Positions 46,663 through 55,530 of a DNA stretch of 64,000 bases are shown piece after piece. Origin of the DNA: Massilibacteroides sp. (lineage in GTDB: Bacteria; Bacteroidota; Bacteroidia; Bacteroidales; Tannerellaceae); assembly GCA_028708075.1 (NCBI GenBank), contig JAQVZS010000001.1:205319-269318 (forward strand), written 5' to 3'. The translations under genes were made by a program, and so were the position numbers. The notes under the pieces are model-generated. The model was given only the letters and a program-made list of their open reading frames with translations, did no database searches and was not told the DNA's origin. Numbering within the stretch: the stretch's first letter is position 1; every line of letters begins with the position of its first letter.

Positions 46663-48756
46663 TTATTTCTTTAACCACTTGTCTAACCAATCGAAGAATA
46701 CGCGTTGGAAAAGGATTCCGTTTTGCGGTTGGGCAATCCAGTGGTTTTCGTCCGGGAAAATGAGCATTTTCGTGGGGATACCTCTTAGTTTTGCCGCATT
46801 GAACGCACTCATCCCTTGGGATGCCAGAATGCGGTAGTCTAATTCTCCGTGCGTAACCAGAATCGGCGTGTCCCATTTGTCAACAAACAAATGAGGTGAT
46901 GTGGCAAAGGTCTTTTGGGCTATTTTATTACTTTTGTTCCAATACGCACCGCCCATATCCCAATTGGCAAACCACATTTCTTCTGTTTCTAGATATTGTT
47001 GCTCCAGATTAAAAATACCCGCATGAGCAATAAATGCTTTAAATCGTTTTTCATGATGTCCGGCTAACCAATACACGGAAAAACCGCCATAGCTGGCACC
47101 GACAGCTCCTAAATGATCTGCATCGACATAAGGTTCTTTCGCCATTTCGTCAATGGCAGCGAAATAATCTTTCATGTTCTGACCTCCATAGTCTCCGCTG
47201 ATTTGTTCCAGCCATTCTTGCCCGAAACCAGGAAGTCCGCGACGGTTAGGAGCGACCACTATATAATCGTTGGCTGCCATCATTTGCATGTTCCAACGGA
47301 AACTCCAGAACTGGCTGACCGTGCTTTGAGGGCCACCCTGGCAATAAAGCAGGGCCGGATATTTTTTGTTCGGATCAAAATGAGGTGGATAAATAATCCA
47401 GGTAAGCATCTTTTTATTGTCCGTTGTTTTGATCCAGCGAGGTTCACATTTTCCCATAGTGAGCTGATCTTTGATCGCTTTGTTTTCGAAACTGATTTCT
47501 TTTGCCTCTCCATTCTGAATGTTTACATGGAAAACCTCCGTCGGTGATTCCATCGACTGACGAAGCGCAACCATCGCATCGCCCACAATATCCAAGTCCA
47601 CGTAATCGTACTGTCCCGAAGTGATTTGCCTGATCTTTCTATCCAGACCCATTTCCCAAATATGTGTCACCGCTTCTTTACAAGCAATATAATAAAGAGA
47701 CTGACTGCTTGCGTTCCATTGGAATGCATCCGTGTTATAATCGAAATCTTTAGTTAGATATTGTTTCTCTCCGGTTCTCAAGTCAGCAATAAACAACCGC
47801 TTCTTATCCGATTCGTACCCATCTCTTTCCTGACTGATCCATCCAATGTATTTCCCATCAGGCGAAAAAGCAGGCATTATGTCGTATCCCATCATACCTT
47901 CCGTCAGATTGATGGTCTTTTTCGTTTCGGTATTGTAAAGATAAATGTCGGAATTTGTTGAAATGCTGTATTCCAAACCTGTTTTTTTGCGGCTGGCATA
48001 GGCTAGTAATTTCCCGTTTGGGCTCCAGGCGAAATCTTCTATACCACTAAACGGTTTCATTGGACACTCATACGGTTCTCCTTCCATGATATCTATTCCG
48101 GACTTCATAGTCTGGCCGTCGAATGGGGAAATGAATGGATGAGGAATCGTTTCTACCCATTCGTCCCAGTGTTTATACATCAAATCATCGACGATACGTC
48201 CGGTAGCTTTAGGCAGGTCCGGATAAATATCCGATGTCCGTTGTCCGTATTTTATGTCGCTGAAGTATAAAACATTGTTTTCGTCTGGCGAAAACAGGAA
48301 ACCGTTTATCCCGCCTTTATGGTCGCTTACCTTTCTGCGATTGCTCCCGTCCGCATTCATGACCCAGATCTGAGAGTTCCCGCTTTCGCTTGATAAAAAA
48401 GCGATTTCTGTTCCTCCTTTAATCCAAACCGCATTTTGCTCACTTTTCGGAGTTGACGTAATCTGTTTTTTATTCGACCCGTCGATATTCATTACAAACA
48501 ATTCGCGGTTTCCCTTATTTTGCTCAATACTCATGAACGTAACTCCATACAAGACTTTTTTCGCGTCCGGCGAAATTTTTGCATCACTCACGCGTGCCAT
48601 GCTATGGAGAACCTCCGGCGTTATTACTCCGTTCGGTACTTTAATATCCGCCCGTCCGATAAGCGGAACAGCAGGTTCCTGCTTTTTTTCTTCCTGTGTA
48701 CAAGCACCTAACAACAGAGAAGTTGCCATAATCATTGCTCCTATAGATTTATTCAT
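46663..48756 (-). CDS. S9 family prolyl oligopeptidase, dipeptidyl-peptidase 5-like
   Basis: An exported serine peptidase. The N-terminus has a lipobox (LLLGACTQEE). A seven-bladed propeller of TolB/WD40-like repeats (DGSNKKQITS, SPDENNVLYFSD, SPDGKYIGWISQ) precedes the alpha/beta hydrolase domain with nucleophile GASYGGFS, the Asp in HGELDYRI, and His in FPDENHW. Length 697 agrees with bacterial DPP5-type enzymes that release dipeptides during amino-acid fermentation. Assignment to DPP5 rather than another S9 group is by resemblance only. Single-gene unit. Confidence 0.88.
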   Translation of the reverse strand: MNKSIGAMIMATSLLLGACTQEEKKQEPAVPLIGRADIKVPNGVITPEVLHSMARVSDAKISPDAKKVLYGVTFMSIEQNKGNRELFVMNIDGSNKKQITSTPKSEQNAVWIKGGTEIAFLSSESGNSQIWVMNADGSNRRKVSDHKGGINGFLFSPDENNVLYFSDIKYGQRTSDIYPDLPKATGRIVDDLMYKHWDEWVETIPHPFISPFDGQTMKSGIDIMEGEPYECPMKPFSGIEDFAWSPNGKLLAYASRKKTGLEYSISTNSDIYLYNTETKKTINLTEGMMGYDIMPAFSPDGKYIGWISQERDGYESDKKRLFIADLRTGEKQYLTKDFDYNTDAFQWNASSQSLYYIACKEAVTHIWEMGLDRKIRQITSGQYDYVDLDIVGDAMVALRQSMESPTEVFHVNIQNGEAKEISFENKAIKDQLTMGKCEPRWIKTTDNKKMLTWIIYPPHFDPNKKYPALLYCQGGPQSTVSQFWSFRWNMQMMAANDYIVVAPNRRGLPGFGQEWLEQISGDYGGQNMKDYFAAIDEMAKEPYVDADHLGAVGASYGGFSVYWLAGHHEKRFKAFIAHAGIFNLEQQYLETEEMWFANWDMGGAYWNKSNKIAQKTFATSPHLFVDKWDTPILVTHGELDYRILASQGMSAFNAAKLRGIPTKMLIFPDENHWIAQPQNGILFQRVFFDWLDKWLKK

Positions 48757-48782
48757 TTGAGTTGTAATATATTAAGTTCCGT

Positions 48783-48814
48783 TTGCGAAAGTACTAAATA
48801 TATTTATATCTTTG
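48783..48814 (+). promoter_or_regulatory. promoter of the SPOR lipoprotein gene
   Basis: TTG at 48783-48785, spacer 21, TATCTTTG at 48807-48814; ATG 26 bases further. Confidence 0.55.
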
Positions 48815-48840
48815 CATTACTAATTTAAGAACTGAAGAGT

Positions 48841-49314
48841 ATGAATAAGATTTGGTTATTAGGGGCCACAGTATGTATGGTGTTAGCCTTTGGCTCATGT
48901 AAACCTAAGCAAAGTGCCTATAAAGCGGCTTATGAACAAGCGAAAGAGAAAGAATCGACCGCTCCCGTTGAGACTGCTTACAATGATACAGAGGAAGTTG
49001 TAGCTCCTGTATCCAAGCCCAGGACGACGGATGTGGCGACACGCCAGGAAAGAATACGCGCGGCCCAGGGTGAAGATGCCAGCGGATTGAAACGTTACAG
49101 TGTGGTAATAGGCAGTTTCAAAAATAAAACAAACGCCTACTCATTGAAAGAGCGTATGCAGGGAGAAGGTTACAAAGCTTTGTTGGGTGAAAACGAACAA
49201 GGAATGTTGCGCGTGATCATTTCCAGTTTTGATACAAAAGCTGAGGCGATTGAAAGTCGTGATGCGGTAAAATCACAATTTCACGATGCCTGGATTTTGG
49301 AAAGACAGTATTGA
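48841..49314 (+). CDS. SPOR-domain lipoprotein
   Basis: A 157-residue protein with signal peptide and lipobox (LAFGSCKPKQ). A low-complexity linker rich in A, E, P and T follows, then a C-terminal SPOR domain (RYSVVIGSFKNKTNAYSLKERMQGEGYKALLGENEQGMLRVIISSF). SPOR domains bind denuded glycan strands of peptidoglycan at division sites; a role in cell-wall sensing or division is inferred. Single-gene unit with its own promoter and terminator. Confidence 0.9.
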   Translation: MNKIWLLGATVCMVLAFGSCKPKQSAYKAAYEQAKEKESTAPVETAYNDTEEVVAPVSKPRTTDVATRQERIRAAQGEDASGLKRYSVVIGSFKNKTNAYSLKERMQGEGYKALLGENEQGMLRVIISSFDTKAEAIESRDAVKSQFHDAWILERQY

Positions 49315-49357
49315 TTAAGGCGCAACAATAACCAATGTTTAAATACGAAATTTTTAT

Positions 49358-49386
49358 AAAGCGGCTCATTTTCGGGTCGCTTTTTT
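49358..49386 (+). terminator. terminator after the SPOR gene
   Basis: Stem AAAGCGGCTC / GGGTCGCTTT (two G-U pairs), loop ATTTTC, ending in TTTTTT. It lies just before the WbuC cupin gene. Confidence 0.75.
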
Positions 49387-49398
49387 ATGTAAAGAAAT

Positions 49399-49866
49399 AT
49401 GAAAGTCATTGACAAACAATTATTAGACCAAACGTCGGAAGCTGCTAAATTATCACCTCGTTTACGTATGAATCATAATTTTCATGATGATACGACCGAC
49501 CCTTTGAACCGGTTGATCAATGCGATAGAGCCGGATAGTTATATTCGTCCGCATCGTCACCAAAATCCGGATAAAGAAGAAATCTTTTTACTATTGCGAG
49601 GGAAAGCTGTCTTTTTTTTGTTTGATGATCAGGGGAATATTACGAATAAGTTAGTGGTTTCACCTCGTGATGGTATTTATGGCGCTGAAATAGTAGCTGG
49701 TCTTTGGCATTGTCTGTTAGTTCTTGAAACAGGAACAGTCGTTTATGAGATAAAAAAAGGTCCGTTTGCGCCTTTAGCTCCTGAAAATCTGGCTCCTTGG
49801 AGTCCTCCGGCAGAAGATCGGGAGGCTGTGTTGACGTATATGAATTTTTTGAAAAAGAATATTTAG
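49399..49866 (+). CDS. WbuC family cupin protein
   Basis: A 155-residue cupin. The metal-binding cupin motif is RPHRHQNPDKEEIFLLLRGKAVFFLFDDQG (His-x-His and Glu), and the second motif is AGLWHCLLVLETGTVVYEIKKGPF. The family is named after wbuC of an E. coli O-antigen cluster and its reaction is not known. Here no sugar cluster is adjacent, so it is a stand-alone gene. It ends at a terminator converging on the acyl-CoA dehydrogenase gene. Confidence 0.88.
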   Translation: MKVIDKQLLDQTSEAAKLSPRLRMNHNFHDDTTDPLNRLINAIEPDSYIRPHRHQNPDKEEIFLLLRGKAVFFLFDDQGNITNKLVVSPRDGIYGAEIVAGLWHCLLVLETGTVVYEIKKGPFAPLAPENLAPWSPPAEDREAVLTYMNFLKKNI

Positions 49867-49876
49867 AATTTACATA

Positions 49877-49906
49877 GAAAAGGCATCCTCCACAGGATGC
49901 CTTTTC
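49877..49906. terminator. bidirectional terminator between WbuC and acyl-CoA dehydrogenase genes
   Basis: Perfect 13-bp stem GAAAAGGCATCCT / AGGATGCCTTTTC with a CCAC loop between converging genes. Confidence 0.88.
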
Positions 49907-49930
49907 TCGTATAGTAAGGGGCTCGTTACT

Positions 49931-51634
49931 TCAGGCTTTATAAAAACCGAGATCTTCGATACCGAATTCTTCGATGAAACGGCAAATCTTGGTTACTTCG
50001 GCTTGACCATAATTGATATATACTTCAGCCGAACGGCGGAAATTATCGTTGATATTGGCGTCTTGTAGCAACAGATATCCAAATACACAGTGAGAAGCTG
50101 CTTCGACTAAACGGCGGGCATGGAAATCGATATATTCGTTATCTTTTGTCTCCGTAATCTGTGTTACTAATTTTTCGTATGCTTCTGTCATTTCGACCAA
50201 TTTTTTTCGCAGGTATTCCAGTTCCGGCTTATAATTCATCGTTTCGTATTCCCGTATCTGGCTGAGGTAAGTCCCAGTTGTCACATGACGAATAGCAGCT
50301 ACGACCTGTAATTGTGTCGTTCCTTCGTAAATGTTGGTGATGCGCGCGTCGCGATATAACCGTTCACAGGCATAATCTTTCATAAACCCAGAACCTCCAT
50401 GAATCTGGATCGCGTCGTACGCGTTCTGATTCGCAAACTCGGTGGTTATTCCTTTTCCCATTGGTGTGAATGCATCGGCCAATTTGCCGAAATGCTTCAT
50501 TTCTGTACGTTCTTCCGGCGTCAACTTGCGTTCTTTCGAAATATCATCTAGCGCTTTGTAAATATCTACAAAACGGGCAGTTTCGTACAACATCGAACGC
50601 GAAGCATCCGTTTTCGCTCGCATTAACGCCAACATCTCGTATATGGCAGGAAATTCGATGATGGCTTTCCCGAACTGTTTACGTTCCCGCGCGTATGCTA
50701 ATCCTTCCCGGCAAGCAGCTTCACTGATTCCTACTGCCTGCGCCATGATCCCCAAACGTGCACCATTCATCAACGCCATGACATATTTTATCAAGCCTAA
50801 TTTGCGATCACCGCAAAGTTCTGCTTTGGCGTTCCGGTAAACCAATTCGCAAGTTGGTGAACCTTTAATCCCCATTTTATTTTCGATGCGGCGTACATTT
50901 ACGCCTCCGTTGCGTTTATCATAAATAAACATGGACAAACCGCGGGCATCTTTCGTGCCTTCTTCTGAGCGTGCCAACACTAAATGGAGATCTGCATCAC
51001 CATTTGTAATAAAACGCTTCACCCCATTCAAATACCAGCAGCCTTCTTTTTCATTGTACGTTGCTTTCAGCATGACTGATTGCAGATCAGAACCAGCGTC
51101 TGGTTCGGTCAAGTCCATCGACATCGTTTCGCCGTTGCAGACACGAGGTATATATTGTTTGCGCTGTTCTTCATTACCGAATTCATATAACGTTTCTGCG
51201 CAATCTTGCAACCCCCAAAGGTTTTCAAAACCCGCGTCGGCACGAGCTACCAGGTCCGCAGCCATAATATACGGAACAATTGGAAAATTTAGTCCGCCGT
51301 AACGGCGATGCATGGCAATACCCATGAGTCCTGCTTTACGAACCGCTTCCAGGTTTTGTTGCGTACCTGGAGCATATGTTACTCGTCCATTCGCGACTGT
51401 TGCCCCTTCATGATCAACTCCTTCTGCATTCGGAGCGATAATATCTCCGCAAATTTCTCCGACAATTTCCAATATTTTATCGTAACTGTCCATTGCATCT
51501 TCGAAATCGACAGGAGCGTAATCAAAGTTATCCTTGTCGGCATAATTGCGCTCTTTAAGCTCCACGATACGCTTCATCAGGGGATGATGTAAATGGTGCT
51601 TTAAACTGGGATTATCTAAATAAAAATTAGCCAT
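49931..51634 (-). CDS. acyl-CoA dehydrogenase (long form)
   Basis: FAD enzyme forming enoyl-CoA, passing electrons to ETF. Domains in order: a roughly 70-residue N-terminal extension, the acyl-CoA dehydrogenase N and middle domains (MSMDLTEPDAGSDLQSVMLKATYNE, WYLNGVKRFITNGDAD), the C-terminal helical domain with the catalytic base in RITNIYEGTTQLQ, and an extra C-terminal 100-residue segment. The 567-residue length marks the extended ACAD class. It follows etfB-etfA on one transcript, so butyryl-CoA-type or branched-chain acyl oxidation/reduction is likely; the substrate is not determined. Confidence 0.93.
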   Translation of the reverse strand: MANFYLDNPSLKHHLHHPLMKRIVELKERNYADKDNFDYAPVDFEDAMDSYDKILEIVGEICGDIIAPNAEGVDHEGATVANGRVTYAPGTQQNLEAVRKAGLMGIAMHRRYGGLNFPIVPYIMAADLVARADAGFENLWGLQDCAETLYEFGNEEQRKQYIPRVCNGETMSMDLTEPDAGSDLQSVMLKATYNEKEGCWYLNGVKRFITNGDADLHLVLARSEEGTKDARGLSMFIYDKRNGGVNVRRIENKMGIKGSPTCELVYRNAKAELCGDRKLGLIKYVMALMNGARLGIMAQAVGISEAACREGLAYARERKQFGKAIIEFPAIYEMLALMRAKTDASRSMLYETARFVDIYKALDDISKERKLTPEERTEMKHFGKLADAFTPMGKGITTEFANQNAYDAIQIHGGSGFMKDYACERLYRDARITNIYEGTTQLQVVAAIRHVTTGTYLSQIREYETMNYKPELEYLRKKLVEMTEAYEKLVTQITETKDNEYIDFHARRLVEAASHCVFGYLLLQDANINDNFRRSAEVYINYGQAEVTKICRFIEEFGIEDLGFYKA

Positions 51635-51641
51635 ATCTTTT

Positions 51642-52661
51642 TTACTTCGTATTCTGTTTATAGTATTTGATCATTTTGGGAATCACATTCTCTACCGTTC
51701 CGGTAATGACGTAATCAGCAATCGTATTAATGGGGGCCGCCGGATCATTATTTACAGATATAATAATTGAGCTTTCTTGCATACCTGCAATATGCTGGAT
51801 TTGTCCGGATATACCACAAGCGATATAGAGTTTTGGGCGTACAGTAACCCCCGTCTGACCAATCTGACGTTCGTGTTCGCAGAATCCGGCGTCGACAGCA
51901 GCACGCGAAGCACCAACCTCTCCACCGATGGCCGCTGCCAGATCATATAATAATTGGAAATTTTCTTTCGACCCGACGCCGTAACCTCCGGCAATAATGA
52001 TCGGGGCACTTTTAATATTTGTTTTGCTTTTTTCTATTTGTCGGTCAATGACTGCCACCGCGAAATCTGCCTCGGATACATATTGGGAGACATCATAGGT
52101 TTTTGTTTCCCCTTTGTAAACCAGATCGACAATTTCTTTTTTCATTACCCCTTCACGCACGGTTGCCATTTGAGGACGATGTTCTGGATTGATGATCGTG
52201 GCCACGATATTTCCACCGAAAGCCGGACGGATTTGATAAAGCAGATTCTTATAGACTTTGTTTTCTTTTTTCTCTTCGTGATCCCCTATTTCCAAAGAAG
52301 TACAGTCGGCTGTTAGTCCGCTGCCCAAAGCCGAAGATACGCGGGGACCGAGATCGCGCCCGATACTGGTTGCACCCATAAAAGCGATTTGCGGTTTTTC
52401 TTTCTTAAACAGATTAACTAAAATAGATGTATGCGGAAGGGGAGTGTACGGAAATAAACGTGCGTCGTCGAATAAATGAAGCACATCTACACCATACGGA
52501 AATACTTGTTTGCCAACCGTTCCTAATTGATGACCGGCAACTACTGCTTCCAGTTTACATCCCAACGTGTTCGCTAGTGAACGTCCTTTGGTCAACAATT
52601 CAAGACTGACATCCGCGATGATGCCGTCTTCAATTTCGCAATATACAAATATGTTGTTCAT
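51642..52661 (-). CDS. etfA: electron transfer flavoprotein, alpha subunit
   Basis: The FAD-carrying subunit. The C-terminal FAD domain shows GGYGVGSKENFQLLYDLAAAIGGEVGASRAAVDAG and TVRPKLYIACGISGQIQHIAGM, both characteristic. The N-terminal domain begins NNIFVYCEIEDGIIADVSLELL. Length 339. The acyl-CoA dehydrogenase gene starts 7 bases after it. Whether the pair performs electron bifurcation cannot be told by eye. Confidence 0.95.
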   Translation of the reverse strand: MNNIFVYCEIEDGIIADVSLELLTKGRSLANTLGCKLEAVVAGHQLGTVGKQVFPYGVDVLHLFDDARLFPYTPLPHTSILVNLFKKEKPQIAFMGATSIGRDLGPRVSSALGSGLTADCTSLEIGDHEEKKENKVYKNLLYQIRPAFGGNIVATIINPEHRPQMATVREGVMKKEIVDLVYKGETKTYDVSQYVSEADFAVAVIDRQIEKSKTNIKSAPIIIAGGYGVGSKENFQLLYDLAAAIGGEVGASRAAVDAGFCEHERQIGQTGVTVRPKLYIACGISGQIQHIAGMQESSIIISVNNDPAAPINTIADYVITGTVENVIPKMIKYYKQNTK

Positions 52662-52697
52662 AATTTTTTCTTCTTAATGATTACTTGTTCCGTGAAA

Positions 52698-53570
52698 TTA
52701 TCCGATGGTATGATTCGCTATCAACTCCTTCATTAATTCATCTATTTCGGTGTCAGTCGGTAGTAGTGTTTTACTTTCTTTCGCTTGAAAAATCACGTTT
52801 TCAATGCGTTTAACTTTCGTTGGAGAACCTGAAAGTCCGCATTGTTTGACATCTGCATTGACATCCGCTACGCTCCATTCTTCGAGATTCAGGTAAGGAC
52901 GCGTACTGAACAATTCCAAGTAATCAGCAGAAGCTTCCTGTTTTTCAGTAACTGTTTTGGCATGTTTGAATTTTTGAATGAGTTTGGCGTTCCGCGGACG
53001 GCATTCTGGTGCAGAACCATTTATCGTTACGACGATAGGTAACGGAGCTTCTACGGTTTCTACCCCTCTTTCAAGCCGTCTTTTTACCGTGATTCGGCCG
53101 TTTTTCACATTTACTATTTCTTCGGCATATGTAATTTGGTTTAACCCTAACTTTTCCGCAACCTGAGGCCCTACCTGGGCTGTGTCGCCGTCGATAGCCT
53201 GTCGTCCGCAAAGAATAAGATCATATTCTTTGATTTTTCGGACTGCCATTGACAATGCGTACGATGTTGCCAAAGTATCCGCACCGGCAAAAGCACGGTC
53301 AGTCAATAAATAACCACCGTCTGCGCCACGGTATAAGCCTTCACGGATAATTTCGGCAGCTCGTCCGGGTCCCATGGTTAATAAAGTTACCGTCGTTCCC
53401 GGATTTGCATCTTTTAGGCGAAGCGCCTGTTCCAAAGCGTTCAAGTCTTCCGGATTAAAGATCGCAGGAAGAGCAGCTCGGTTTACTGTTCCGTCTGCTT
53501 TCATCGCGTCCTTTCCCACATTCCGAGTATCCGGAACTTGTTTTGCTAAAACAATAATTCTTAAACTCAT
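52698..53570 (-). CDS. etfB: electron transfer flavoprotein, beta subunit
   Basis: Partner of EtfA. Shows IIVLAKQVPDTRNV at the N-terminus and the AMP-site region DLILCGRQAIDGDTAQVGPQVAEKLGL near residue 125. Length 290, slightly longer than mitochondrial-type EtfB. It heads the etfB-etfA-acyl-CoA dehydrogenase operon behind a good promoter. Confidence 0.95.
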   Translation of the reverse strand: MSLRIIVLAKQVPDTRNVGKDAMKADGTVNRAALPAIFNPEDLNALEQALRLKDANPGTTVTLLTMGPGRAAEIIREGLYRGADGGYLLTDRAFAGADTLATSYALSMAVRKIKEYDLILCGRQAIDGDTAQVGPQVAEKLGLNQITYAEEIVNVKNGRITVKRRLERGVETVEAPLPIVVTINGSAPECRPRNAKLIQKFKHAKTVTEKQEASADYLELFSTRPYLNLEEWSVADVNADVKQCGLSGSPTKVKRIENVIFQAKESKTLLPTDTEIDELMKELIANHTIG

Positions 53571-53629
53571 ATTTCTGCGATATTAGATTTTACCATTTAT
53601 TAAAATGAATCAGTTATTTTATAAAACTG

Positions 53630-53658
53630 CAAATGTAATCAAACATTCAATAATTCAA
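53630..53658 (-). promoter_or_regulatory. promoter of etfB-etfA-acyl-CoA dehydrogenase
   Basis: On the minus strand: TTG at 53658-53656, spacer 18, TACATTTG at 53637-53630. The leader is about 55 bases. Confidence 0.6.
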
Positions 53659-53685
53659 ATACTTTTCATGCAGAAACCTGCACAC

Positions 53686-53847
53686 TTACACAGATAGTGC
53701 GCAAAGGTGTGAGTGTAAATTCATGGTTAGTACGACGCCTATCGGATTTACGTTTGCGTACCGGGTCGGAAAAAGGCCTTTACCAATCAGGTGGAGTACG
53801 TATTTTGGCCCGTCGTGAATAATTATTTCTGAATCATATAAAAACAT
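53686..53847 (-). CDS. small ORF overlapping the stop of the PhoPQ-related gene
   Basis: Too short for the ORF track: 53 codons from an ATG that shares one base with the preceding TAA (TAATG), the usual arrangement for translational coupling. It reads MFLYDSEIIIHDGPKYVLHL... and ends ...HLCALSV. I recognise no family. The same 130 bases are also open in two plus-strand frames, for instance one starting MVSTTPIGFTFAYRVGK, and are richer in GC than their surroundings, so the region may be a gene remnant or a structured sequence rather than a real small gene. Confidence 0.3.
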   Translation of the reverse strand: MFLYDSEIIIHDGPKYVLHLIGKGLFPTRYANVNPIGVVLTMNLHSHLCALSV

Positions 53848-55196
53848 TAGAGTACTTTTTTTGTATCCATGGTGTAAGTTCGGGTGCTGACTGTAAATTC
53901 CTCTCCGTTCGGATCCTGGTAAATCAAATCCACATAAAAAGCGTTGAATCCAGTTTTCGGATATTTCTGTTTGATGTCAATTTCGGATTTGTTTTTTGAA
54001 TTCAGTTTTAATTCGCTTTTTGTCCAGGTCGATTTCCGGAAGTCACGGCTATTCAATGAGGTTGTCCATAAAATTGCTCCTATTAATTTTTCCGGTTGCG
54101 CGTGTATTTTCAGACGAATTGTTTTTCCTTTTTCCGTCAACTCCCACGATGAAACAGGATATTGGGTGTTATTCAGCGTAATGGAAAAGAACGCGTTCAG
54201 TGCCCTGAAAACCTGTTTTTTGTCACCCATGCTGTGTCCAGCGTTCGGCACATAATGCAACATGTTTTTCCCGGGGATTTCGTACAGGTAGTTTTTTACG
54301 GCGTCCAATGTCCAGTATGGATCGTTTGTAGCCATAAAAATAAGTTTTGGCATGGTTAGTTTTTCCCGGTATGAATAAGGATCGATCATTTGGATGATGG
54401 CCTTTCCAAAATCGCTATGTACTGCTTGAGGAATATCCAGATTAACATAATCATTTATTTCCTTACTATATCCGCCGTATAACTGCTTCTGATAATCGAG
54501 ACTTACGGGCATATTCAACATATCAATTACCATGGGCGCTATGGCAATCACACGTGGGTCTTCGCTGGCTCCTGTCAACCAGGTTGTCCATCCGCGTTTG
54601 GATGCCCCAGATATTACAAACCGGCGAATGGATTGCTTTAACTGAGTGTTGGCAAAGTCCTGTACAACATTCATCGCGCTACGCGCGCTTTTAACCATCG
54701 GAAAAAGTAACGGCCAGGAATAATCTTTGCTTTTACGGAATTCATTAAGCGTATAAGAGATCAGGGCATCTTCTTTCAACCCGCCGTAAAGCGGTTGATT
54801 CGGAACTTGTTTCAACATGCAGACAAGCGCTTTGTTCTGTTTCGCTATATTCGAAAGAAAGCATGAAGTGGAGTCGTCTTTTGAGATCATTTTCGGCCAT
54901 TTTTCGTTGATTGCACCTCCGCTGATAAATAACAACGCGCCATCTTGCGTAACTTTCTGAGGAACGTAAACCAACAATTCGTGTTTCCAAAGAATGTCCT
55001 GCCACTTCTGAGAAACAAAAAGTAAGGAATAAACCGTTACCTGATCTATTTCATACGTGTCACAAACCTCCCACGCGTAGGTTTTGTCGTCATTGTGAAG
55101 ATAAGCAACCAAAGCCGTTGCGGGGGTGATGGTTTGCGCGTGGATAAAAATACCGCAACTCAAGAGCACAGATAGGATAATAAACAGTTTTTTCAT
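53847..55196 (-). CDS. PhoPQ-activated pathogenicity-related (PqaA-like) protein
   Basis: An exported alpha/beta-hydrolase-like protein. Signal peptide MKKLFIILSVLLSCGIFIHAQ; the diagnostic segment is RFVISGASKRGWTTWLTGASEDPRVIAIAPMVIDMLNM (Ser of GASKRG as candidate nucleophile), with later PKLIFMATNDPYWTLDAVKNYL and NAGHSMGDKK. The family name derives from Salmonella; the activity is unknown. Length 449. No promoter of the usual type was seen upstream; it lies after the gcvP terminator hairpin on the same strand. Confidence 0.88.
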   Translation of the reverse strand: MKKLFIILSVLLSCGIFIHAQTITPATALVAYLHNDDKTYAWEVCDTYEIDQVTVYSLLFVSQKWQDILWKHELLVYVPQKVTQDGALLFISGGAINEKWPKMISKDDSTSCFLSNIAKQNKALVCMLKQVPNQPLYGGLKEDALISYTLNEFRKSKDYSWPLLFPMVKSARSAMNVVQDFANTQLKQSIRRFVISGASKRGWTTWLTGASEDPRVIAIAPMVIDMLNMPVSLDYQKQLYGGYSKEINDYVNLDIPQAVHSDFGKAIIQMIDPYSYREKLTMPKLIFMATNDPYWTLDAVKNYLYEIPGKNMLHYVPNAGHSMGDKKQVFRALNAFFSITLNNTQYPVSSWELTEKGKTIRLKIHAQPEKLIGAILWTTSLNSRDFRKSTWTKSELKLNSKNKSEIDIKQKYPKTGFNAFYVDLIYQDPNGEEFTVSTRTYTMDTKKVL

Positions 55197-55285
55197 CTTT
55201 CGTTTTTTTTGATAAAGTTAAAAAAAAGATTACGATCGTTTGATAATGATAGATAATTAATTGAACTGTTGACAAAGAATCTAAA

Positions 55286-55329
55286 AATAAAAAATGAGCA
55301 GTAATAATCATTCTTGCTCATTTTTTATT
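55286..55329 (-). terminator. terminator after gcvP and the susD fragment
   Basis: Stem AATAAAAAATGAGCA / TGCTCATTTTTTATT with a 14-base loop; symmetrical, so it can act both ways. Confidence 0.75.
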
Positions 55330-55359
55330 TAAAAGATATTAGACTAAAAAATATATTTA

Positions 55360-55530
55360 TTAATAATATCCTTCATTTTGTTCTTCTTTGATATCTCCAG
55401 CCGGAATTAATCGGTCAATGTGCGATTGTGGAATAGGACGTAATTTATGATAAGTTTGAATAGACTTTGCTTCTTGATTATATTTTTTTACCCATTCGTA
55501 TAATTTCTCACATCGTACCAAATCTTCCTT
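55360..55530 (-). pseudogene. C-terminal fragment of a SusD/RagB family lipoprotein gene
   Basis: About 56 codons, without a start codon, in the same frame as gcvP and directly behind its TAA. The translation (KEDLVRCEKLYEWVKKYNQ... HKLRPIPQSHIDRL... ending EEQNEGYY then stop) has the hallmark SusD tail: L-x-P-I-P-Q-S-x-I followed by a short QN-GY end. The rest of the gene, and any susC, is gone. The fragment would be translated only by readthrough of the gcvP stop. It indicates a past deletion that joined two loci. Confidence 0.75.
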
